Source: RGIG2206 sp045579085 (GTDB taxonomy: Bacteria > Bacillota > Clostridia > Oscillospirales > Acutalibacteraceae). Taken from it: a stretch of 17,988 nucleotides of DNA. This document shows, piece after piece, positions 6,113-13,733 of the stretch. A program made the translations under genes and the position numbers. The stretch lies in the NCBI GenBank assembly GCA_045579085.1, contig JAZNLO010000005.1, positions 1 to 17,988 on the forward strand. The letters run 5' to 3'. Every line of letters begins with the position of its first letter. The stretch's first letter is position 1. The notes under the pieces are model-generated. The model worked only from the letters and a program-made list of their open reading frames with translations, was not told where the DNA came from and searched no databases.

Positions 6113-6824
6113 TCTTGCCGTCCTCCTTCAGAATTGAAATAGTCATTTTATCTCTATCTCCATCAACAGAGATTCTTTTAGCTTTAATCAGCTCTAATAC
6201 AGCCAAAAATGTAGCAACAAGCTCGCTTCGGCTCTCCGCTTTGGAAAACACAGAGCTGAACTTTACGCGTTTATTTACACGCAAATTTCGCAGAATATGA
6301 ATTACCTTGCTTGATACAGATACTATTTTCTTAGCAACAAGCGGCTTAAAACTGTCTGTGGGAGGGGGCAATTTCCTGAGTCCTCTACCAACAGCAGAAG
6401 AATATGCAAGCAGTAATTCCTCAGGCTTATGAATGCGTTTATAAAGCTTATCAGCCTCAATCTTCATAGGCTCTCTTACAAACGTATTAAAGCCGTTCGT
6501 CATACCGGATAACTTCAGCGCAATTTCCTTACAAACCTTATACTCTAAAAGCTCGCCCGTAAGCTCTTGCTTTAACTGCTCAGCTTCGTCGTGCTTAGGC
6601 AACAGCATAACAGTTTTGATATAAACAAGCCTTGATGCCATTTCAAGAAACTCGCTTGCAATAACAATCTTGTTTTCCTTCATTTCATCAATCTGCTGCA
6701 TATACTGCTCTAAAAGCTCAGATACGTTTATATCGTAAATATTCAGTTTGTTCTTTGAAATCAACGCAAGCAGCAAGTCAAGCGGGCCTTCAAAGACGCC
6801 GAGCTTATACGATAATACTTCCAT
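6105..6824 (-). CDS. scpA: Segregation and condensation protein A
   Basis: The 239-residue protein is the kleisin of the SMC condensin. The N-terminal signature LGVFEGPLDLLLALISKNKLNIYDI (residues 8-32) and the following SEFLEMASRLVYIKTVMLLP are diagnostic, and the C-terminal winged helix (about 170-239), which binds the SMC head, includes FLAVLELIKAKRISV. It bridges the two SMC heads and carries the ScpB dimer in the middle. It starts 17 bases after the M50 protease stop codon, with AAGGGA as ribosome binding site, and overlaps scpB. It should be made from the promoter at 7556-7528. Confidence 0.95.
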   Translation of the reverse strand: MEVLSYKLGVFEGPLDLLLALISKNKLNIYDINVSELLEQYMQQIDEMKENKIVIASEFLEMASRLVYIKTVMLLPKHDEAEQLKQELTGELLEYKVCKEIALKLSGMTNGFNTFVREPMKIEADKLYKRIHKPEELLLAYSSAVGRGLRKLPPPTDSFKPLVAKKIVSVSSKVIHILRNLRVNKRVKFSSVFSKAESRSELVATFLAVLELIKAKRISVDGDRDKMTISILKEDGKNG

Positions 6825-6841
6825 AATTTTCCCTTAACTTC

Positions 6842-7501
6842 TTAAATAAATAATTTGAAAATGCCATTAATAATAAATTCACAAATATTGAGTAATACGC
6901 CAGAAATAACTCCGGTAACGCCATCTAAAAAGCCAAACAAAGCAAGCGCTAAGACAATGTAATAAATTTGCCTTTCATACGCCTGAATCTTATAATAAAT
7001 TCTGTCAGGCAATACGGCAAACAAAATGCGCGAGCCATCCATAGGCGGCAAAGGTATGAGGTTAAACGATGCCAAAACTATATTAATATAGCCTGCATAA
7101 AAGAAAAACAAATATAAAAACACCTGATTAAAATAACCAAAAATAGTTGATATAATAAAGAGTATAAACGCCAGAACAAAGTTTGACAAAGGCCCGGCTA
7201 ATCCAACAATAGCCATATCACGCTTAGGATGCTTAAAATTATACTGATTTACAGGCACAGGCTTAGCAAATCCAAACCCTACCAAAATTATTAAAACTGC
7301 TCCTAAAATATCAATATGAGCCAACGGATTCAAAGTTAGTCTACCTGAGTATTTAGCGGTGTTATCACCAAGCTTATATGCGGCAAAAGCATGAAAAAAC
7401 TCGTGCACAGGCATAGTAACAAATATTACAAATAATGATGATAACAATAACGCTATAAGTTCAGGCAGTGAAACATGCCCGCTCAATACACTTGATAACA
7501 T
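6842..7501 (-). CDS. Site-2 protease family membrane metalloprotease (M50)
   Basis: The 219-residue protein has about five or six membrane helices. The zinc motif H33-E-F-F-H37 lies in the first helical region, and the third zinc ligand motif NLIPLPPMDGSRIL (D155) follows in a later one, both as expected for compact M50 site-2 proteases without a PDZ domain. Such enzymes cleave substrates inside the membrane; the substrate of this clostridial subgroup is not known to me. It is the first gene of the operon that continues with scpA and scpB, a frequent neighbour pair in Clostridia, though a functional link is not shown by this. AAGGGAG lies 7 bases before the ATG, and the promoter is at 7556-7528. 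Confidence 0.88.
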   Translation of the reverse strand: MLSSVLSGHVSLPELIALLLSSLFVIFVTMPVHEFFHAFAAYKLGDNTAKYSGRLTLNPLAHIDILGAVLIILVGFGFAKPVPVNQYNFKHPKRDMAIVGLAGPLSNFVLAFILFIISTIFGYFNQVFLYLFFFYAGYINIVLASFNLIPLPPMDGSRILFAVLPDRIYYKIQAYERQIYYIVLALALFGFLDGVTGVISGVLLNICEFIINGIFKLFI

Positions 7502-7527
7502 AGCAATCTCCCTTCAAAATCCTTATA

Positions 7528-7556
7528 ATTATACATTAATGTAACAAAACTTTCAA
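7528..7556 (-). promoter_or_regulatory. Promoter of the M50-scpAB-ytfJ-dacB-rluB operon
   Basis: On the minus strand TTGAAA (7556-7551) and TATAAT (7533-7528) are 17 bases apart. Transcription should start about 20 bases before the ATG at 7501. No other clear promoter is seen within the operon down to 2828. Confidence 0.75.
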
Positions 7557-7596
7557 GCCTAAAACCGAATATTGACAAAAATAGAAGCAAATAAAC

Positions 7597-7634
7597 AAAA
7601 ACAAACCTCGCTGATTTCAGCGAGGTTTGTTTTT
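7597..7634 (-). terminator. Terminator of the tRNA operon
   Basis: An 18-bp perfect inverted repeat (7597-7614 with 7617-7634) centres on the CTGATTTCAG loop region and has a CCTCGCTGA core. On the minus strand its end is T-rich (TTTGTTTTTG). The stem base touches the last A of the tRNA-Gly CCA end. Its symmetry means it could also act on the plus strand, where no gene leads into it. Confidence 0.9.
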
Positions 7635-7709
7635 GGAGCGGATTACGAGGCTCGAACTCGCTACCTCCACCTTGGCAAGGTGGCGCTCTACCAGATGAGC
7701 TAAATCCGC
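7634..7709 (-). tRNA. tRNA-Gly (anticodon GCC)
   Basis: The acceptor stem GCGGATT/AATCCGC, D-arm GCTC/GAGC, anticodon stem CCACC/GGTGG with loop TTGCCAA, and T-arm around TTCGAGC all form. The anticodon GCC reads GGC and GGU. The discriminator is T and the CCA end is encoded. It is the last of four tRNAs in one unit. Confidence 0.96.
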
Positions 7710-7714
7710 AAATA

Positions 7715-7790
7715 TGGTGCCTCCGATCGGAATCGAACCAATGACACGGGGATTTTCAGTCCCCTGCTCTACCGACTGAGCTACAGAGGC
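7715..7790 (-). tRNA. tRNA-Phe (anticodon GAA)
   Basis: The acceptor stem GCCTCTG/CGGAGGC (one T-G pair), D-arm GCTC/GAGC, anticodon stem GGGGA/TCCCC with loop CTGAAAA, and T-arm around TTCGATT all form. The anticodon GAA reads UUC and UUU. The discriminator is A and the CCA end is encoded. Only 5 bases separate it from tRNA-Gly. Confidence 0.96.
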
Positions 7791-7796
7791 GACTTT

Positions 7797-7873
7797 TGGC
7801 GACCTGGATGGGGCTCGAACCCACGACCTCTAGCGTGACAGGCTAGCGTTCTAACCAGCTGAACTACCAGGCC
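7797..7873 (-). tRNA. tRNA-Asp (anticodon GTC)
   Basis: The acceptor stem GGCCTGG/CCAGGTC (one G-T pair), the D-arm, anticodon stem CTAGC/GCTAG with loop CTGTCAC, and T-arm around TTCGAGC all form. The anticodon GTC reads GAC and GAU. It has the discriminator G typical of tRNA-Asp, and CCA is encoded. Its GUC anticodon makes it a likely substrate of the Tgt encoded at 12588-13718. Confidence 0.96.
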
Positions 7874-7877
7874 AAAG

Positions 7878-7953
7878 TGGTGGGAACAACAGGGCTCGAA
7901 CCTGTGACCCTCTGCTTGTAAGGCAGATGCTCTCCCAGCTGAGCTATGCTCCC
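7878..7953 (-). tRNA. tRNA-Val (anticodon TAC)
   Basis: The acceptor stem GGGAGCA/TGTTCCC, D-arm GCTC/GAGC, anticodon stem TCTGC/GCAGA with loop CTTACAA, and T-arm around TTCGAGC all form. The anticodon UAC reads GUA and, with modification, other valine codons. The discriminator is A and CCA is encoded. It is the first tRNA of the unit, about 45 bases after the promoter. Confidence 0.96.
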
Positions 7954-7997
7954 ATCAAATGCCGCATCGTTGATTCGAATCACCAGCGACGAATGAT

Positions 7998-8026
7998 ATG
8001 ATACTACATACAACGATAATTGTCAA
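7998..8026 (-). promoter_or_regulatory. Promoter of the tRNA Val-Asp-Phe-Gly operon
   Basis: On the minus strand TTGACA (8026-8021) and TATCAT (8003-7998) are 17 bases apart. The -35 box begins only about 20 bases after the hslO stop codon. There is no hairpin terminator between hslO and this promoter, so some readthrough into the tRNAs is possible. Confidence 0.75.
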
Positions 8027-8045
8027 TACCTTTTTTCAATTTTTT

Positions 8046-8909
8046 TCAAATTAATTTTCTAAGCTCGTTAGTCGTGAAATTATAGGTTTTATTACAAAAA
8101 TGACACTTAACTTCTGTGTCCTCTGATTCTTCAGCGAGTTTCAAAATTTCTTCCTCACCAATAGACTTCAAAACACCCTTAGTTCTTTCTCTTGAGCAAT
8201 CACAAACATACGCTGTGCTGCTCTCATCGAGAACTTCAACCTCAAATTCTTTAAGCGCATCCTTAACAATGTCCTCAAGGCTTACCCCCTCAGACAAATA
8301 CGTAGTAATCGGCTTAAACGTTTTTATACTGTTCTCAACCATAGTGATAATTGTATCATCGGCGGTTGGCAAAAGCTGAATCAGCAGTCCCCCTGCCGCT
8401 TTTATAGTAAGGTCAGGGTTAACGAGCACACCCAATGCACACACAGTTGGAGTCTGCTCACTTGTTGCGTAGTAAGCGGTGATATCCTCTGCTACCTCGC
8501 CTGAAACGAGGGGTACAACTCCGTTATACGGCTCTTTCAAGCCTAAATCCTTTAAAACATACAAATATCCCTCGCCAATTGCACCGCCAACATCGAGCTT
8601 ACCCTTAGCGTTAAGCGGAATTTCAACAACAGGATTTACAGGATATCCCTTAACGTTGCCCTTTGAGTCAGACACTGCAATTATTGCCTGCAAGGGCCCA
8701 TTGCCCGCCATTCTGAGCGTAACAGAATTGTTTTCGCCCTTAAGCATATCTCCCATTATTGAAGCAGCGGTTAACAGTCTGCCAAGCGCAGCTGATACAA
8801 CGGCAGACGTTTTATGAATGTCTGCTGCAGCGTTAACAATATCGGTTGAATCAAGTGCAACCGCCTTTACGCAGCCGTCACTTGTTATACATCTAATCAA
8901 TCTTCCCAT
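8046..8909 (-). CDS. hslO: Redox-regulated chaperone Hsp33
   Basis: The 287-residue protein is a full-length Hsp33. Its C-terminal zinc switch has both cysteine pairs, C236-D-C238 and C269-H-F-C272. In the family, these hold zinc in the reduced form; oxidants form disulfides, release zinc, unfold the linker and turn on the holdase activity that protects proteins from aggregation. Family marks in the N-terminal domain include MRMAGNGPLQ-like TLRMAGNGPL near 64-73 and VGGAIGEGYLYVLKDLG near 107-123. The ATG shares one base with the stop codon of the methyltransferase gene (TAATG), with GAGGAAA upstream. It is the third gene of the yerC operon. An oxidative-stress role suits an anaerobe. Confidence 0.95.
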   Translation of the reverse strand: MGRLIRCITSDGCVKAVALDSTDIVNAAADIHKTSAVVSAALGRLLTAASIMGDMLKGENNSVTLRMAGNGPLQAIIAVSDSKGNVKGYPVNPVVEIPLNAKGKLDVGGAIGEGYLYVLKDLGLKEPYNGVVPLVSGEVAEDITAYYATSEQTPTVCALGVLVNPDLTIKAAGGLLIQLLPTADDTIITMVENSIKTFKPITTYLSEGVSLEDIVKDALKEFEVEVLDESSTAYVCDCSRERTKGVLKSIGEEEILKLAEESEDTEVKCHFCNKTYNFTTNELRKLI

Positions 8910-9646
8910 TATATTTTCCTCACAACAAAAACTTTTCTCTCACTGGTTTCGTTTGCAGACTCAGTTGTCATATCATCAAAAACACCAACAACCTCAAACC
9001 CTGCGTCTATACACATTTTGCTTAATTGTTCATCTGAATATGCCCTCTCAGAAAATGTTTCACATTCTCTTGTATAGCTACCGTCCTCATCCTCAATAAA
9101 GAAATCGAGTCTAATTTCAGTCATCGGGAAATCAGTGAAATTCTGCCACACACAATATACATTATCTTCTTCTACTACAAAGGTGTTATCTGCCAAAATC
9201 ACACTGTGCTTATACTCTGAGTTAACATCAAATATAAACAAACTGCCCTTCTCAAGAAACAGCGATACCTTATTGAACGCATCCTTAAGCTTGTCAATAT
9301 CGGTTATATGATTGATGCTGTCAAGCGTGCATACAGCTCCGTCAACCGTACCATATAAATCGAGCTCAGCCGCGTCCTGACACAAAAGCATCAGCTCCAA
9401 ATCAGAATCAGCCGCCTTTTGACGTGCAACGCTGAGCATATCCGATGATGCGTCAACCGCAATTACGTCTATACCCTTTTTGACAAGTTCAACCGACAGT
9501 GAGCCTGTGCCGCAAGCTAAGTCCAGCATTAGCTTTGGCTTTTTATCAAATCGAGCAAAAAGCCCGAGCAGATACTCTGCACGGGCAGTATAATCACAAT
9601 CGCTCATTAATTTGTCATAAACACAAGCAAATGAATTATAAGACAT
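8909..9646 (-). CDS. Class I SAM-dependent methyltransferase
   Basis: The 245-residue protein has the Rossmann methyltransferase fold. The SAM-binding motif I is LDLACGTGSL (residues 41-50), motif II VIAVDASSDML follows near 60, and the acidic VDGAVCTLDSINHI near 100 matches the motif IV region. The N-terminal YDKLMSDCDYTARAEYL is typical of a clostridial subgroup often found between yerC-like and other housekeeping genes. The substrate cannot be told from sequence. The gene overlaps both neighbours by one base (TAATG at each end), so the three genes are translationally coupled. Confidence 0.88.
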   Translation of the reverse strand: MSYNSFACVYDKLMSDCDYTARAEYLLGLFARFDKKPKLMLDLACGTGSLSVELVKKGIDVIAVDASSDMLSVARQKAADSDLELMLLCQDAAELDLYGTVDGAVCTLDSINHITDIDKLKDAFNKVSLFLEKGSLFIFDVNSEYKHSVILADNTFVVEEDNVYCVWQNFTDFPMTEIRLDFFIEDEDGSYTRECETFSERAYSDEQLSKMCIDAGFEVVGVFDDMTTESANETSERKVFVVRKI

Positions 9647-9942
9647 TATTTTTCGTCCTTTTTATCAACCCTGTCAAAAACAATAGCGTAACCATCGCTG
9701 CCATCGTTTAGAGAACGGTTAACTCGGCTGATGGTTGCAGTGCTGGCACCTGTTTTGTTGACAATATCGATATATCCGTTATTATCCCTGAGAAGTCTGG
9801 CAACAGCATATCTCTGAGCCATCGACTTAATCTCTCTTATTGTGCAAAGGTCTTTAAAAAAATTATAGCACTCATCAACTGTTTCCAGTGTGAGAATAGC
9901 TTCTAAAAGCTGGTCTATGCTCTCATCTTTAATTAAAGGCAT
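9646..9942 (-). CDS. yerC: TrpR-like YerC/YecD family DNA-binding protein
   Basis: The 98-residue protein belongs to the YerC/YecD branch of the Trp repressor family. The first half holds the helical dimerisation part with FFKDLCTIREIKSMAQRYAVARLL (about 28-51), and the second holds a helix-turn-helix, YIDIVNKTGASTATISRVNRSL (about 57-78). Branch members are small and their regulatory targets are mostly not known; the residues that bind tryptophan in TrpR are not clearly kept. It is the first gene of the operon, with its promoter at 10004-9976 and GGGAG as ribosome binding site. It may regulate its own operon; that is inference. Confidence 0.88.
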   Translation of the reverse strand: MPLIKDESIDQLLEAILTLETVDECYNFFKDLCTIREIKSMAQRYAVARLLRDNNGYIDIVNKTGASTATISRVNRSLNDGSDGYAIVFDRVDKKDEK

Positions 9943-9975
9943 ATTAACTCATCTCCCGTTAGTTTTACGTATTAG

Positions 9976-10004
9976 ATTTTAGCACATTAAATTATAAAAG
10001 TCAA
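9976..10004 (-). promoter_or_regulatory. Promoter of the yerC-methyltransferase-hslO operon
   Basis: On the minus strand TTGACT (10004-9999) and TAAAAT (9981-9976) are 17 bases apart. The leader before the yerC ATG at 9942 is about 30 bases. Confidence 0.75.
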
Positions 10005-10076
10005 CACATATAAAAACGTAATAATTTTTAAATTTCTACAGACAATATTTTTAAAAAATATCTGAGGTAAACAATA

Positions 10077-11546
10077 ATGAAACACAAATCTGTCTGGCAA
10101 ACAGTTAAGTTACCGCATTTTGCTTCTCAAGAAGAAAACATTTCAACAGATATCCTTATAGTCGGCGGTGGATTATGCGGACTTTTATGCGCTTATGAGC
10201 TTATTGAAGCAGGAGTAAACGGCGAGAATATAACAATTATTGACTCAAACAGAGTTTGCTCAGGCACCTCTGCTTATTCAACAGCAAAGCTCACCGCTCA
10301 GCACGGACTGATATACAATAAGCTAATAACAACAATCGGCACAGAAAAAGCAACGCAGTACGCAAAAGCTAATCAAAACGCTGTATTTCGCGCATTCGAA
10401 ATCGCAGACAAGCTTAATATAACCAACGCCGTTACAAAGCTGCCCTCATATATATACGCTGTAAACGCAAAGCAAATGGACGCAATCGAAGCCGAACAAA
10501 AAGCCGCAAAAGCACTCGGCTTCGACTCATATATAACTGTTGATACTGAACTGCCTATAAAAATAAACGGTGCGCTCAGGTTTGAAAATCAAGCGATGAT
10601 TTCTCCTTTAAAGTTTGCTAAAGCAATTATTGAATACATTACTAAGAAGGGTTGTAAGATTTATGAACACACTACAGCGCTGTCTAATGAAAAAGATGCT
10701 GTCATTACCGATAAAGGTAAAATTTTTGCGAAGAAAGTTATTATATCCTCTCGTTTTCCTTTTGCTGATAAACCTGGTTTATATTTTATTAAGCTATATC
10801 AGCAGCGTTCTTATTTGCTCTCGCTTGAAAATGCTCAGCAAATAAGAGGCAATTATATCGGCGCAGATAACAGAAGCTTGTCGTTCAGACCGCACAACAA
10901 CAGTCTTATAGTTTGCGGCACAGCTGATTTAAACGGTGCAAACTACAACGGCTTTTACGATTTAATCAAGAGAGTTGTTGATATTTATCCTGATTGCGAG
11001 ATTACACGCCGTTGGTCAGCTGAGGACTGCATAACCTACGATAATGTACCCTATATCGGCAGATATAAGGCACTGAGGGGTGAGCGTTATATAACAACAG
11101 GATTTAATAAATGGGGCGTTTCGACATCATTTGCAGCAGCAAAAATCATAAGTGAACAAATAATGCGCGGCTACTCAGAATACGACTCTGTCTTTGACCC
11201 GTCAAGAAGCATCATTCCGCACGGCATTAAGCAGTTTTCAATTCACACTGCAGAACTTGCGGCAGAGCTTATAGTTGACGCTTTTTCCCCAAGAGTTAAG
11301 TCGTCTAAAGAAATATCAAGCGGTGAAACAGCGCAGTCGGGCGTGTCAAGCACAAAGGTATGTATGCACAAAGACAACAACGGAGTGCACAGCGTTTGCG
11401 GTAGGTGTTCACATATGGGATACCCTCTGAAATGGAATCAAGGCGAGGGCTGTTGGGAGTGCAGTTGTCACGGCTCTTGTTTTGATATTGACGGCAATGT
11501 TATAAACGGTCCAGCCAAGAGAAAACTGAAAAAGCACAAAAAGTAA
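10077..11546 (+). CDS. FAD-dependent oxidoreductase with C-terminal Rieske [2Fe-2S] domain (YhfW-like)
   Basis: The 489-residue protein starts with a DAO-type FAD domain: the dinucleotide motif DILIVGGGLCGLLCAYEL (residues 25-42) is followed by the flavin-contact stretch SGTSAYSTAKLTAQHG near 62-77. FNKWGVSTSF near 345 belongs to the C-terminal end of the FAD domain. A short linker leads to a Rieske domain (about 427-485) with ligands C444-x-H446 and C462-x-x-H465. The second loop cysteine of high-potential Rieske proteins is replaced by tyrosine (CSHMGY), so the usual disulfide is absent. Seven cysteines crowd this domain. The overall layout matches Bacillus YhfW, whose function is not known to me. 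The ATG has TGAGGT 9 bases upstream. The gene stands alone; promoter not clear. Codon choice shifts in the middle (see findings). Confidence 0.88.
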   Translation: MKHKSVWQTVKLPHFASQEENISTDILIVGGGLCGLLCAYELIEAGVNGENITIIDSNRVCSGTSAYSTAKLTAQHGLIYNKLITTIGTEKATQYAKANQNAVFRAFEIADKLNITNAVTKLPSYIYAVNAKQMDAIEAEQKAAKALGFDSYITVDTELPIKINGALRFENQAMISPLKFAKAIIEYITKKGCKIYEHTTALSNEKDAVITDKGKIFAKKVIISSRFPFADKPGLYFIKLYQQRSYLLSLENAQQIRGNYIGADNRSLSFRPHNNSLIVCGTADLNGANYNGFYDLIKRVVDIYPDCEITRRWSAEDCITYDNVPYIGRYKALRGERYITTGFNKWGVSTSFAAAKIISEQIMRGYSEYDSVFDPSRSIIPHGIKQFSIHTAELAAELIVDAFSPRVKSSKEISSGETAQSGVSSTKVCMHKDNNGVHSVCGRCSHMGYPLKWNQGEGCWECSCHGSCFDIDGNVINGPAKRKLKKHKK

Positions 11547-11562
11547 TCAGAATCAAAAATAT

Positions 11563-11581
11563 TGCACAACATCTTTGCGCA
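11563..11581 (+). terminator. Weak possible terminator after the Rieske oxidoreductase gene
   Basis: TGCACAA (11563-11569) can pair with TTGCGCA (11575-11581) with one mismatch, followed by AT-rich sequence including TTTT at 11593-11596. The stem is short. Apart from this and the next promoter, I see nothing else in 11547-11675. Confidence 0.25.
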
Positions 11582-11610
11582 TAATTTGTCATTTTAAAAA
11601 TTTTATTGTG

Positions 11611-11639
11611 TTGACAAACTAATGTAAAAAATGTAAAAT
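11611..11639 (+). promoter_or_regulatory. Promoter of the membrane protein gene
   Basis: TTGACA (11611-11616) and TAAAAT (11634-11639) are separated by 17 bases. Transcription should start near 11646, about 30 bases before the ATG at 11676. Confidence 0.8.
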
Positions 11640-11675
11640 ATAGTATATTATACTTCGGATGATTTGAGGGATTCT

Positions 11676-12536
11676 ATGTTTTACGTAAATTATATGTTGC
11701 TCGATACGGCAAACAATTATTTAGTTGGCGCTATTATGTGTGCTGTTGCTGTGGCTTTAGCTGCTGTTGCGATTTTTCTAACAGTAAAGGTTAAATCAAA
11801 GGTAGCTTTCATAATCGCAAATGCACTTTCTGTTGTCAATTTCGGTGTGACAACCTTCTTCTGTTTTAACGAGCTTGTTATGGTAGGCTATCTCATTTCA
11901 GTGATTGCTATGGCAATTGTGCTCAGCTTCACTTGCATTGAGTATCACAAGAATACCATTTATAACGTTTCATTCAGAAACCTCTTTATAAGAATGTTAA
12001 TTCCTGTTTACACTGCAGGACTTATGTTCAGACCTTGGTTCGCTCAACTGCCTGAATCTTGGGATAAGAATATGCCTGCACTTGGATTAAATGTAGGCGG
12101 TACATATGTTTTCGACGTTAATGTTATTTCAGCAGACGGTAGAAACACTGTATGGAACATTATTTCAGCTATTCAGGTTGTTTTGTTCTTAGTAGTTTTC
12201 GGTATGCAGCTTGTACTTATTTGGCGTGAGTTTGCAGACCCTGATAACGCTCCTACTTGGGCAAGCTTCGGCCTTGCAATTACTGTTATCGGCGGTGCGT
12301 TCATCTACGGTGTATATACCTCAAACAACTTCAACATCGCTACAACATCTGAAATCAAGAGCATATTCAGCCTTGAGGTTGGTGACATGGTTGACGTGCT
12401 TAAGGTTACAAGAGCGGATACAAGCAACTTAACTGCTGTGCCCTTAACCTTTATCGCGCTTGGTGCGTTAAACAGACTGTTCTACATAGAAAAGGTTTCT
12501 GACTTTATTGATTCCATCGGCAAGAAGAAAAACTAA
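11676..12536 (+). CDS. Multi-pass membrane protein, function unknown
   Basis: I do not recognise this 286-residue protein. Hydrophobic segments at about 16-38, 44-64, 67-87, 103-118, 160-184, 196-214 and 254-270 suggest six or seven membrane helices. Between the fourth and fifth lies a polar stretch (about 119-158) with WFAQLPESWDKNMPALGL and a FDVNV strand, and between the sixth and seventh a second one (about 215-252); both could form extracytoplasmic loops. It ends in a lysine-rich tail (KKKN). I chose ATG 11676 with TTGAGGG upstream; an in-frame TTG at 11664 is part of that ribosome binding site. It has its own consensus-like promoter and shares a bidirectional terminator with tgt, so it is a single-gene unit. 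A strong promoter suggests it is well expressed. Confidence 0.75.
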   Translation: MFYVNYMLLDTANNYLVGAIMCAVAVALAAVAIFLTVKVKSKVAFIIANALSVVNFGVTTFFCFNELVMVGYLISVIAMAIVLSFTCIEYHKNTIYNVSFRNLFIRMLIPVYTAGLMFRPWFAQLPESWDKNMPALGLNVGGTYVFDVNVISADGRNTVWNIISAIQVVLFLVVFGMQLVLIWREFADPDNAPTWASFGLAITVIGGAFIYGVYTSNNFNIATTSEIKSIFSLEVGDMVDVLKVTRADTSNLTAVPLTFIALGALNRLFYIEKVSDFIDSIGKKKN

Positions 12537-12544
12537 TTAAATAA

Positions 12545-12592
12545 TATAAAAATAACACGCACAGACAATGCTCTGTGCGTGTTATTTTTATA
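12545..12592. terminator. Bidirectional terminator between the membrane protein gene and tgt
   Basis: A perfect 21-bp stem (12545-12565 with 12572-12592) has a 6-base loop, CAATGC, and a GC-rich top, CGCACAGA. Each arm ends in A/T runs, so it gives a T tail on either strand. The tgt stop codon (12590-12588) lies inside the stem. Confidence 0.9.
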
Positions 12593-13718
12593 TTCTCTTG
12601 CCGTAAATCTCAGTCTTTTCTTTTCTAAATTCTTCAAACCTACCCTCATCAAGAGCCTGACGAATATCCTCCATAAGTGTGTTGTAAAACCAAAGGTTAT
12701 GAGCAACACAAAGTCTGTGACCAAGCATTTCGTCTGCCTTCATCAAATGCCTGATATATGCCTTAGTATAATTTCTACAAGTTGGGCACTGACAAGCATC
12801 ATCTACAGGAGTGAAGTCGTGCAAATACTTATTGTTAGAAATATTGATTATTCCGCGAGAAGTAAATAAGTGTCCGTGACGTGCGTTTCTGCTTGGCATA
12901 ACACACTCAAACAAGTCCACTCCCCTTGCAACTGCCTCTATAATATTGACAGGCGTGCCGACGCCCATAAGATATCTGATTTTATCCTTAGGCATATACG
13001 GCTCAACAGAATCAATGATTCTATACATATCTTCTGCGGGCTCGCCTACTGCAAGTCCACCGATGGCATAGCCGTCGAGGTCGAGTTCAGCAATAGTTTT
13101 CATATGCTCGATTCGTAAATCATCAAACGTACAGCCTTGATTTATACCGAATAGCATCTGTTTTGGATTAACTGCATTTCCAGACGCATTTAGTCTATCC
13201 ATCTCCTTTTTGCATCTTATAAGCCATCTCGTAGTACGTTCACACGATTGCTTTGCGTAATCATACTTTGCCGGATTTTCAACACACTCATCAAACGCCA
13301 TAGCGATTGTTGAGCCAAGACTCGACTGAATTTGCATACTTTCCTCAGGCCCCATAAAAATGCGTCTGCCGTCGATATGAGATGCAAATGTAACGCCTTC
13401 TTCTTCGATTTTTCTGAGTCCCGACAGAGAAAACACCTGAAATCCGCCGCTATCAGTCAAAGTAGGGCCTGTCCAACCGGTAAAGCCCTGAAGTCCACCA
13501 GCTTCCCTGACAATATCCTCACCTGGTCTTAAATGCAGATGATACGTATTGCACAGCATCACCTGACACTTGAGCTCCTTAAGGTCATAGGCAGATATGC
13601 CGCCTTTTATAGCAGCAGAGGTTGCAACATTCATAAAAGCAGGCGTCTGAACAGTACCGTGTGGCGTTTCGAAGGTTGCACGTCTCGCCTTTCCCTCAGT
13701 TTTAATTAATTTATACAT
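12588..13718 (-). CDS. tgt: tRNA-guanine transglycosylase
   Basis: This 376-residue enzyme swaps guanine-34 in GUN anticodons (Asp, Asn, His, Tyr) for the queuine precursor preQ1. The general acid/base aspartate is D89 in LTDSGGFQVF, and the nucleophilic aspartate lies in the motif GVDLFECVMPSRNARHG, most likely D268. The zinc site C309-x-C311-x-x-C314 with H340 is complete. The length is normal. I chose ATG 13718, preceded by GAGGTG; the upstream TTG at 13730 falls in that ribosome binding site. It lies 15 bases after queA, and the two act in consecutive steps of queuosine synthesis. The tRNA-Asp at 7797-7873 is an expected substrate. Confidence 0.96.
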   Translation of the reverse strand: MYKLIKTEGKARRATFETPHGTVQTPAFMNVATSAAIKGGISAYDLKELKCQVMLCNTYHLHLRPGEDIVREAGGLQGFTGWTGPTLTDSGGFQVFSLSGLRKIEEEGVTFASHIDGRRIFMGPEESMQIQSSLGSTIAMAFDECVENPAKYDYAKQSCERTTRWLIRCKKEMDRLNASGNAVNPKQMLFGINQGCTFDDLRIEHMKTIAELDLDGYAIGGLAVGEPAEDMYRIIDSVEPYMPKDKIRYLMGVGTPVNIIEAVARGVDLFECVMPSRNARHGHLFTSRGIINISNNKYLHDFTPVDDACQCPTCRNYTKAYIRHLMKADEMLGHRLCVAHNLWFYNTLMEDIRQALDEGRFEEFRKEKTEIYGKRI

Positions 13719-13733
13719 AACACACCTCAATTA

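Noticed and set aside
10044..10061. AT-only palindrome before the Rieske oxidoreductase gene
   Set aside because: It consists only of A and T runs, expected by chance in this AT-rich gap, and lies too close to the ribosome binding site to be a clear promoter.
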